Shown here: one piece after another, positions 1-4,859 of the stretch | How the letters are laid out: each line of letters begins with the position of its first letter | Position numbering within the stretch: the first letter of the stretch is position 1 | NCBI GenBank assembly: GCA_012515495.1 | Contig: JAAYYH010000153.1 | Span: forward strand, 1 to 5,579 | DNA: 5,579 bases | From: Coriobacteriaceae bacterium | GTDB lineage: Bacteria > Actinomycetota > Coriobacteriia > Coriobacteriales > UBA8131 | Reading direction: 5' to 3' | Notes under the pieces: model-generated | What the model was told of the DNA's origin: nothing | Database searches by the model: none | What the model saw: only the letters and a program-made list of their open reading frames with translations | Program-made: the position numbers and the translations under genes

Positions 1-784
1 AGGCAGCGATCATGTGGGTGTCACAGTCCACAGCGGCCTGGATGTTGTAGCAGCAGTTGAATCCGTCCTTGGTGTGCATCCGGTGGGCTTCGGGATCGGT
101 GGTGAGTACCTGGGTGGCATCCGTCGCAGCGATCTTCTCCGCGTAACCCTCGTAGGTCTCCTTGCGGTCTCGCAGCTCGGCGATCGCCTGCAGGATGGCG
201 TCTTTGTCCGGTTGCCCCTCTTCCTCTTCTGAGGCGTCCTCATCATCGAGCTTGGTAAGGTACGTATCGATGTTGGCCTCGATATTGGCCAGTTTCCTTT
301 GCAGGCACTCGGTATTGTAGGCATTCGCGCGTGCGTTTTGGGCACGTACCTTGGTGCCGTCTACAGCTGCCATCCGCAATGGGTACAATCCGATACCTGC
401 GCATATGCGCACGAAAGCGGCGAACACGCCCCTCATGGCGTCGCAGTTGTCCTTGCGGAAGTCGGCGATGGTGCGGAAATCTGGCTTGAGTCCACCGAGC
501 AGGAACATGACCTCGATGTTGCGCGTACACTCCGCGGCCAGGCGGCGCGATGAGCGGGTGCGGTTAAGGTATCCGTATACATAGAGCTTGAGCAATGCTC
601 TGGGATCATAGGCCGGACGTCCCGTATCAGCTGGCCTGGATCTGGCAAAACCCATATCCTCGATATCCAGCCCATCGACTAAGGCGTCGATGACACGGAC
701 CAAGGAGTCCGGGGCTACATATTCTTCCAATGATGGTGGTAACAATGTGACCTGACTGCGGTCGATTCCCTGGATATAGGCCAT
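1..784 (-). CDS. IS1182-family transposase, N-terminal 261 codons (cut by window edge)
   Basis: Reading the minus strand from the ATG at 784-782 gives one uninterrupted frame to the window edge, beginning MAYIQGIDRSQVTLLPPSLE. The N-terminal part has the InsH/DUF772-like pattern of IS1182/IS5-type DDE transposases: the 'IEDMGFARSRPADTGRPAYDP' region, then 'LLKLYVYGYLNRTRSSRRLA' and 'PDFRTIADFRKDN'. The first catalytic aspartate is expected in 'AAVDGTKVRAQNAR' and the second at or near 'NIQAAVDCDTHMIAA', close to the window edge. Between them lies an acidic, charged insertion (DDEDASEEEEGQPDKD), as is common in this family. The start is fixed by AGGAGG four bases upstream. The family is usually about 450-550 residues, so the remainder, including the catalytic glutamate, should lie outside the window. 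No frameshift or stop is seen, so the element may be intact. Its codons look more G/C-ending than those of the regulator genes here, consistent with acquisition. Confidence 0.9.
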   Translation of the reverse strand, partial: MAYIQGIDRSQVTLLPPSLEEYVAPDSLVRVIDALVDGLDIEDMGFARSRPADTGRPAYDPRALLKLYVYGYLNRTRSSRRLAAECTRNIEVMFLLGGLKPDFRTIADFRKDNCDAMRGVFAAFVRICAGIGLYPLRMAAVDGTKVRAQNARANAYNTECLQRKLANIEANIDTYLTKLDDEDASEEEEGQPDKDAILQAIAELRDRKETYEGYAEKIAATDATQVLTTDPEAHRMHTKDGFNCCYNIQAAVDCDTHMIAA

Positions 785-788
785 AGTG

Positions 789-794
789 CCTCCT
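789..794 (-). promoter_or_regulatory. Shine-Dalgarno site of the transposase gene
   Basis: The minus strand reads AGGAGG-CACT-ATG. This is a full match to the anti-SD core with a short 4-base spacer, and it decides the transposase start at 784. Confidence 0.8.
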
Positions 795-810
795 AAAGGG
801 TTATTAGATG

Positions 811-819
811 ATTATAACA
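811..819 (-). promoter_or_regulatory. Extended -10 promoter for the transposase
   Basis: The minus strand reads TGT-TATAAT, a consensus -10 hexamer (816-811) preceded by the TGn extended -10 motif. No good -35 is seen at 16-18 bases, which the extended element can compensate for. Transcription would start near 804 and leave a short leader before the ATG at 784. Confidence 0.55.
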
Positions 820-828
820 CATCTAACA

Positions 829-840
829 CTAGTATACTAG
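829..840. repeat. Perfect 12-bp palindrome near the IS outer end
   Basis: CTAGTATACTAG reads the same on both strands and is followed by a partial echo (GCTATAC). It lies about 45 bp outside the transposase ATG, where the IS terminus or target site would be expected. It could be part of the element end, the insertion target, or chance in AT-rich DNA. Confidence 0.4.
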
Positions 841-874
841 CTATACTTTTCGGACAGTCTCACCAGATACATCT

Positions 875-911
875 CAGGTCAGAAGCTGATACCAGGCTTC
901 TGACCTGTTTC
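875..911 (+). terminator. 12-bp hairpin, possible intrinsic terminator or leader attenuator
   Basis: CAGGTCAGAAGC (875-886) pairs perfectly with GCTTCTGACCTG (896-907) across a 9-base loop, followed on the plus strand by TTTCATTATT. The U-tract is short, so termination strength is uncertain. The orientation suits a plus-strand transcript arriving from the left. No plus-strand gene lies to its left within the window, only the minus-strand transposase. It may be the terminator of a gene separated from it by the IS, or part of the leader of the AraC-type gene that starts 74 bases later. Confidence 0.5.
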
Positions 912-981
912 ATTATTCAGCAAGCTCGGTCAAGAAAACTCTGTCTCGAGCCTGTATCCTCTTTTTCGAGGAGGTGAGCGC

Positions 982-1893
982 ATGGAGCGATGGGATGCAA
1001 TCAGCGCAGTTCAACGCATGCAGGACTATATCGATGAGAATATCAACGTGCCTATCACGCTTAGCGATCTGGCAAAAGCCGCGGGCTATTCGCAGTGGCA
1101 CTCTGCAAGATTATTCAAGGAATTCATCGGTAAATCACCCTTTGAGTATATCCGAGCAGTCAGACTGAGTAAGGCTGCTCTGCAGCTTAGCGATAATCAA
1201 CCAAGGATAGTTGATGTAGCCTTTGACTTCGTCTTTGATTCGCACGAGGGTTTCACCAGAGCATTCCACAGGGAATTCGGCATTACTCCAAAGAAGTTCA
1301 GCGATAACCCCAAGCCCCTGAAGTTATTTATGCCCTATCGAGTACGTGATTATTATCTGGCGCTGCAAAGAGGAGGTATTGAGATGTCTGACAAGCAGAG
1401 TGTGAGTACTGTCTTTGTGCAGGTGGTGGAGAGACCAGCAAGGAAACTGATATTGAAGAGAGGCGAAAAGGCCAGCCACTACTTCGAATATTGTGAGGAA
1501 GTTGGTTGTGATGTCTGGGAGATATTATCTAGGATTAAAGAGGCGATGTATGAGCCTGCGGGAATGTGGCTGCCAGAGAGCCTCATCAAGCTTGGCACTT
1601 CGAAGTATGTTCAAGGCGTTGAGGTAGCAATAGATTATCAGGGAAAGATCCCAGAGGGGTTTGAGGTTATCGATCTGCAGCCGTGCAAGATGATGATATT
1701 TCAGGGTGAACCCTACGATGACGAGAAGTTCGAAGAGGCAATCAGCGCGCTTTGGGATGTGATGAAGAAATACGATCCCATAATCTATGGCTACGAATGG
1801 GCTGATGATGAAGCTCCGCGATTCCAGCTTGAGCCACAGGGATACCGAGGGTATATCGAAGCAAGACCAGTAAGGCCTCTGAATAAGAAATAA
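982..1893 (+). CDS. AraC/Rob-like transcriptional regulator with GyrI-like ligand-binding domain
   Basis: A 303-residue one-component regulator. Residues about 8-106 form the AraC-type double helix-turn-helix: the first HTH lies around residues 25-50 (ITLSDLAKAAGYSQWHSARL) and the second around 76-106, ending in the family signature 'EGFTRAFHREFGITPKKF'. Residues about 140-297 resemble the GyrI/Rob C-terminal effector-binding fold, with 'VQVVERPARKLILKRG', 'PEGFEVIDLQPCKMMIFQG' and a final 'GYRGYIEARPV' strand. DNA-binding domain first and ligand domain second is the arrangement of Rob, not of AraC itself. The start is supported by GAGGAGG (968-974) seven bases before the ATG. The likely target is the flavoprotein gene 112 bp downstream on the same strand, with no terminator between them, so co-transcription is possible. 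Whether it activates or represses cannot be read from sequence. A second start inside the gene is listed separately. Confidence 0.9.
   Translation: MERWDAISAVQRMQDYIDENINVPITLSDLAKAAGYSQWHSARLFKEFIGKSPFEYIRAVRLSKAALQLSDNQPRIVDVAFDFVFDSHEGFTRAFHREFGITPKKFSDNPKPLKLFMPYRVRDYYLALQRGGIEMSDKQSVSTVFVQVVERPARKLILKRGEKASHYFEYCEEVGCDVWEILSRIKEAMYEPAGMWLPESLIKLGTSKYVQGVEVAIDYQGKIPEGFEVIDLQPCKMMIFQGEPYDDEKFEEAISALWDVMKKYDPIIYGYEWADDEAPRFQLEPQGYRGYIEARPVRPLNKK
1371..1386 (+). promoter_or_regulatory. Internal SD and in-frame ATG at the HTH/GyrI junction
   Basis: AGGAGG (1371-1376) stands seven bases before an ATG at 1384-1386, which is codon 135 of the AraC-type gene and in frame. Starting here would give a 169-residue protein (MSDKQSVSTVF...) holding only the GyrI-like domain. 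In quality and spacing the site matches the gene's own start. It could be used for a second product, or be a relic of a fusion between two once-separate genes. Confidence 0.5.
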
Positions 1894-1901
1894 TCAATCT
1901 C

Positions 1902-1953
1902 ATTCAACAAAGAATTATTCAACGAGGCTATTGACCTTCAACTTTGTTCAAAC
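1902..1953 (+). promoter_or_regulatory. TTCAA(C) repeat cluster upstream of the flavoprotein gene; possible operator
   Basis: TTCAAC occurs at 1903, 1918 and 1937, and TTCAAA at 1947. TTCAACAAAG (1903-1912) and CTTTGTTCAA (1942-1951) form an inverted pair matching at 9 of 10 positions. TTGACC at 1931-1936 could serve as a -35, but the best -10 (TAGCAT) is 19 bases away and weak. AraC-type proteins often bind repeated half-sites just upstream of or overlapping the -35, so this is a candidate site for the neighbouring regulator. Confidence 0.3.
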
Positions 1954-2005
1954 CTTAGCATCATGATCGTAGTTATTCTCAATTAATGGGGAAAGGAGTG
2001 GGATC

Positions 2006-3694
2006 ATGACTAAGGGGAACAACGAAGAGGTCGTTGGAAATGAAGGTCTGGACAGGCGTAGTTTTCTAAAAGGCACTGCGCTAGGAGCACTTGGCTTGGC
2101 ATCTGTTGGTGCTCTCAGTGCGTGTTCGCCAGCCAAAGAACAGGCAGCAGCACCACAAGAGCCAGAGGGTCAAGCTCCAGCAGCGGCTGAGTTCAAACCT
2201 GAGGAGACTTTTGACACTGACGTTGTTGTTGTCGGTTGCGGAGGCGCAGGCTTCGTGGCAGCGATCAATGCTGCAAAGAACGGTGCGAAGGTTGTCTGCA
2301 TCGATAAGGTCGAGTCAATGGGATATCAGAACGGTCTGTTTGTCTCTGGTCCTTTTGCTGTCGATACGCCAACCTTGCAGAATAAAGAGGGTGGAACAAC
2401 TCTTGAGGTCGACGAAGTCTTCTATCATGTGATGAACTATACTCACTGGACTCCCAATCCTCCGCTCATGAAGCGTTGTCTACAGGAATCAAAAAATGCC
2501 ATCGCTATCCTTAGCGACGTAGGCTACACGTTCAAAGAGGTCAACTTCCGTTTTGAGACACCCTTTATTGGCGAAAAAGGCGGAATGCATCTCATCCTAG
2601 AACCTGCCAACGAGCGTGCAGAGATGTGGAACAAAGCCATTGAAGAGGCTGGTATAGATATGCATTTCGACACTGCTTTGGTGTCTTTGGCTACCAGCGA
2701 TGGGGCGGTAACCGGTGTGAATGCTGTTCAAGGCGGAAAGAACATCCTCATCAACGCTAAGGCTGTCATCTTGACATCCGGTGGATATCTGGGTAACCGC
2801 GACCTGCAGGAGCGTTTCTTGCATACCCGTAAGCTCAATGTGGCTGCTGGCGGCGAATCTTTCTGCACAGGTGATACGATTATAGCGGCTGAGAACGCTG
2901 GTGCTGCGCTTGAGAAGACTTATGGCTATTGTCCCTGCGAGTACGGTGGAACACATTCAAAGGCTTCACGTCCAGCCAAGCAGGATAAGTATGACCAGAA
3001 CTATGCTTTCAAGTTTGGTCTGTATGGTTGTCTGCTGGTTGATGCGCAAGGTAAGCGTTTTATCAACGAGGGCCTTCTCTGCGACTATCCGATGAGCTAC
3101 GGGTCAGAGCAGATTCTCAAGCATTCACCCTGGTATGCGGTTGTCGATCAGTCATATGTAGATGCAATGACTACTCAGGGCCTGTATAACTATACAACCG
3201 CCAAAGGTGCTACATCTGAAAACTGGTTCATCGGCAACTATTTCAAGGAGAGGATCCTTGATAAATTGCCAGAGGATATCGAAGAAGGCATCGCTGAGGG
3301 CTGGTGTTTCAAGGCAGATACAATCGAAGAGTTGGCGGATAAACTTGGTCTGGAGAATCTGCCGGCAACGGTTGCTGAGTACAACAAATTCTGCGAAGCT
3401 GGAGTTGATGAGCAATTTGGTGCAAGCCCTTGGTATCTTTCACCGGTCAAGACAGGGCCGTTTTATGTGACAGAGAATGAGCCAAGTGCATGGAGTACTT
3501 TCGGTGGTATACGAATCGATGATTGCTGCCGTGCACTGACAATCGACAATGAAGTGATACCTGGTCTGTTTGCCGCTGGTACCGACGCAGGGAGTTTGTA
3601 CTATTCACCTTATTATGACATCCCTGGTTTCTGCTACGGTCTGTGTATCGATTCTGGCTACATTGCTTCAACTGAAGCCGTGAAGGCACTTTAA
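2006..3694 (+). CDS. Tat-exported lipoprotein, FAD-dependent fumarate-reductase-like oxidoreductase
   Basis: A 562-residue secreted flavoprotein. A twin-arginine signal (DRRSFLKG, residues 16-23) is followed by a hydrophobic stretch and a lipobox LSAC with Cys40, so the mature protein is probably a lipid-anchored extracytoplasmic enzyme. An Ala/Pro/Gln linker (about 43-66) precedes the FAD_binding_2 fold: the dinucleotide motif VVVVGCGGAGF has GxGxxG at 77-82, with Asp100 as the ribose-binding acid. 'GKRFINE' (349-355), 'FGGIRID' (499-505) and 'GLFAAGTDAG' near 520-529 are the family landmarks of fumarate and urocanate reductases. There is no heme-binding CxxCH and no FMN_bind domain, so electrons must come from a separate donor not encoded here. 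The histidine before the GG motif and the active-site arginines of fumarate reductase are not seen at the aligned places, so another substrate is likely. The start follows AAAGGAG (1992-1998) by seven bases, and a strong terminator closes the gene. Confidence 0.9.
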   Translation: MTKGNNEEVVGNEGLDRRSFLKGTALGALGLASVGALSACSPAKEQAAAPQEPEGQAPAAAEFKPEETFDTDVVVVGCGGAGFVAAINAAKNGAKVVCIDKVESMGYQNGLFVSGPFAVDTPTLQNKEGGTTLEVDEVFYHVMNYTHWTPNPPLMKRCLQESKNAIAILSDVGYTFKEVNFRFETPFIGEKGGMHLILEPANERAEMWNKAIEEAGIDMHFDTALVSLATSDGAVTGVNAVQGGKNILINAKAVILTSGGYLGNRDLQERFLHTRKLNVAAGGESFCTGDTIIAAENAGAALEKTYGYCPCEYGGTHSKASRPAKQDKYDQNYAFKFGLYGCLLVDAQGKRFINEGLLCDYPMSYGSEQILKHSPWYAVVDQSYVDAMTTQGLYNYTTAKGATSENWFIGNYFKERILDKLPEDIEEGIAEGWCFKADTIEELADKLGLENLPATVAEYNKFCEAGVDEQFGASPWYLSPVKTGPFYVTENEPSAWSTFGGIRIDDCCRALTIDNEVIPGLFAAGTDAGSLYYSPYYDIPGFCYGLCIDSGYIASTEAVKAL

Positions 3695-3703
3695 ATCTCA
3701 CCT

Positions 3704-3736
3704 AAGCGAGCTCCCAAATGGGAGCTCGTTTCTTTT
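3704..3736 (+). terminator. Intrinsic terminator of the flavoprotein gene
   Basis: CGAGCTCCC (3707-3715) pairs perfectly with GGGAGCTCG (3720-3728) around an AAAT loop. The stem can be extended by AAG/TTT, and TTTCTTTT follows. It starts nine bases after the stop codon and separates the flavoprotein gene from the MerR-type gene. Confidence 0.88.
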
Positions 3737-3755
3737 CCAAAATACAAAACAACGG

Positions 3756-3764
3756 TGATAGAAT
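3756..3764 (+). promoter_or_regulatory. Extended -10 promoter for the MerR-type regulator gene
   Basis: TGA-TAGAAT is an extended -10 element with a 5/6 hexamer. The -35 region (about 3735-3741, TTCCAAA) is poor. It sits 20 bases past the terminator, so it would drive the regulator independently. Transcription from here would leave a leader of about 120 nt before the preferred start at 3891. Confidence 0.45.
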
Positions 3765-3794
3765 ACAGAAGCAATTAATAAAGTGCGCCTTGAA

Positions 3795-3829
3795 GCATAT
3801 GCAAAGCGCAAAGAGAGTGCGTATGCAAC
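3795..3829 (+). repeat. Paired GCRTATGCAA repeats in the regulator leader
   Basis: GCATATGCAA (3795-3804) and GCGTATGCAA (3819-3828) are direct repeats with one mismatch, 24 bases apart. The core of the first is a perfect palindrome and that of the second nearly so. If this stretch is untranslated leader, the pair is a candidate operator. If translation starts at the GTG at 3783, the repeats are inside coding sequence. Confidence 0.35.
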
Positions 3830-3862
3830 TAGGGGGCTCGGCGCTTTTCATCAGGCCAAGGG

Positions 3863-3879
3863 CTTGACGCTGCGTCAGG
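3863..3879 (+). promoter_or_regulatory. Inverted repeat overlapping the regulator's Shine-Dalgarno
   Basis: TGACGC-T-GCGTCA (3865-3877) is a perfect 13-bp palindrome in DNA. In RNA, CUUGAC (3863-3868) can pair with GUCAGG (3874-3879), covering the first bases of the SD at 3877. It could be an autoregulatory operator or a weak hairpin that limits translation. The same bases also form a TTGACG (3864) / TACGAT (3887) promoter-like pair with a 17-base spacer. Confidence 0.3.
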
Positions 3880-3885
3880 GGGTGG
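3877..3885 (+). promoter_or_regulatory. Near-perfect Shine-Dalgarno that decides the MerR-type gene start
   Basis: AGGGGGTGG matches the extended anti-SD complement AGGAGGTGG at 8 of 9 positions. Its AGGGGG core ends eight bases before ATT at 3891, which lies exactly where the initiator Met of MerR-type proteins is expected. The in-frame GTG at 3882 overlaps the SD itself and so cannot use it. Confidence 0.55.
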
Positions 3886-3890
3886 TTACG

Positions 3891-4688
3891 ATTTATTGGA
3901 TTAGCGAATTTGCTGCCATGACCGGTTTATCGACCTCGGCTGTCCGCTTTTATGAGCGCCAGGGGTTGCTGAAATCTCAACGCTCTGACTGTGGATATCG
4001 GTATTTCTCCATGCAGGATGCATTTAGGGTCAATGCGTTTCGAACCCTACTTTTCTATGGCCTTTCTGTAGAGCAAGCTGTTGAAGAGCTTGACAGGGAG
4101 CAGGATAATGAGCAATTCAAGTCTCTTCTTGAGGACCAGTACGAGAAACTTTCAACTCAAGCTGATGCTCTTAATCGCCGTGTGGTAAAAGTCAAGCAGG
4201 CAATCGAATTAATACGCAGTGATGAGATCGAATCTTTCAAATTCGTTGATGTGGAAGATTATCTGTTTGCGCGGGCATCACACGGATCGGACTTCAACAT
4301 CTCCACTGTCAATAAAGATGAGATCAGGATTCTCTATGAGATGTTTGGAGTCTCTGCCTGCGCCCGAATCTTGAAAAAGACTGAATTTGAGCAAATGCTT
4401 CCCACTATCCATCCTGATTACATCATTACTATTCCAGAAAGAGAATTACAACGGATTCCAAAGCGAGATTCGTTGCATTTCGAGAAAATGGTCATGGGGA
4501 AGTGCATACACTATATTCGTAGAGTAGATAGAGAGAAAAGCGAGCAGATGTCAAGCTTCAAGGGTTTAATCGACTATCTTGAAGACCATGGCTATAAGCT
4601 GCGCGCGGATATCATACTATTTCCCACCTATTTCAATCTTGACGGCAATGGCTGTGATGTCGAGACACTCTATGTTCCAGTTGTCTAG
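3891..4688 (+). CDS. MerR-family transcriptional regulator with GyrI/BmrR-like C-terminal domain
   Basis: A one-component regulator of about 265 residues from the start chosen here. The N-terminal winged HTH begins IYWISEFAAMTGLSTSAVRFYERQGLL, the classic MerR pattern, followed by the wing (GYRYFSMQDAFRV) and 'LLFYGLSVEQAVEEL'. A charged helix (LLEDQYEKLSTQADALNRRVVKVKQAIELI) suits the antiparallel coiled coil that dimerises MerR proteins. The C-terminal half, ending GYKLRADIILFPTYFNL...VETLYVPVV, resembles the multidrug-binding domain of BmrR-type regulators, so a small organic ligand is expected rather than a metal; no clustered metal-binding cysteines are seen. The start is uncertain: the open frame extends back to a GTG at 3783 (301 residues), but that adds a 36-residue extension with no MerR homology. 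GTG 3882 has no usable SD, and the rare AUU at 3891 has the best SD and alignment. The gene is monocistronic between two terminators. Confidence 0.85.
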   Translation: MYWISEFAAMTGLSTSAVRFYERQGLLKSQRSDCGYRYFSMQDAFRVNAFRTLLFYGLSVEQAVEELDREQDNEQFKSLLEDQYEKLSTQADALNRRVVKVKQAIELIRSDEIESFKFVDVEDYLFARASHGSDFNISTVNKDEIRILYEMFGVSACARILKKTEFEQMLPTIHPDYIITIPERELQRIPKRDSLHFEKMVMGKCIHYIRRVDREKSEQMSSFKGLIDYLEDHGYKLRADIILFPTYFNLDGNGCDVETLYVPVV

Positions 4689-4794
4689 GGTACTTGAAGA
4701 ATTGACACTGTGTGAGATGTGCAAGCATAGAGAAGAGATGGGTGGACACAGAAAAAGAAAAAGAAATGTCACAAGCGACGTAGGAATTTTAGTT

Positions 4795-4834
4795 AGTAGA
4801 TGCTGGACCCCGAGGGAGTCCAGCATCTACTTTT
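4795..4834 (+). terminator. 13-bp hairpin terminator between convergent genes
   Basis: GTAGATGCTGGAC (4796-4808) pairs perfectly with GTCCAGCATCTAC (4818-4830) around a 9-base loop. TTTT follows on the plus strand, so it ends transcripts of the MerR-type gene. On the minus strand the following bases (TAACTAAAATT) are less U-rich, so termination of the convergent flavoprotein gene here is plausible but weaker. Confidence 0.8.
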
Positions 4835-4859
4835 GGGACTGCTTAATGGATTGATGTGG

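Larger units (their letters stand above)
1..840 (-). mobile_element. Partial IS1182-family insertion sequence, 5' end of the element
   Basis: The element is inferred from the transposase and its upstream promoter region. The right boundary given is approximate: it lies beyond the promoter (811-819) and before the hairpin at 875. No terminal inverted repeat or target duplication can be assigned, because the other end of the element is outside the window. Confidence 0.6.

Noticed and set aside
10..675. Several minus-strand frames of 80-111 codons rich in Arg/Pro/Ser, and plus-strand frames at 14-584
   Set aside because: They are shadows of the transposase frame, which alone matches a known family and has an SD; the others show low-complexity basic composition.
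945..970. CTCGA/TCGAG inverted repeat just before the SD of the AraC-type gene
   Set aside because: Only five base pairs with a long loop; could easily be chance.
3152..3450. Minus-strand frames of 70-87 codons inside the flavoprotein gene
   Set aside because: They are antisense to a well-supported gene, with no SD, family signature or separate promoter seen.
3783..3890. Coding extension of the MerR-type gene from GTG 3783
   Set aside because: No SD precedes it, the 36 extra residues do not look like the start of a MerR protein, and the HTH begins only at 3891. Kept as an alternative start, not as the main call.
4749..4766. Purine-rich run (GAAAAAGAAAAAGAAA)
   Set aside because: Too short and simple to support a function; no SD role because no gene starts after it.
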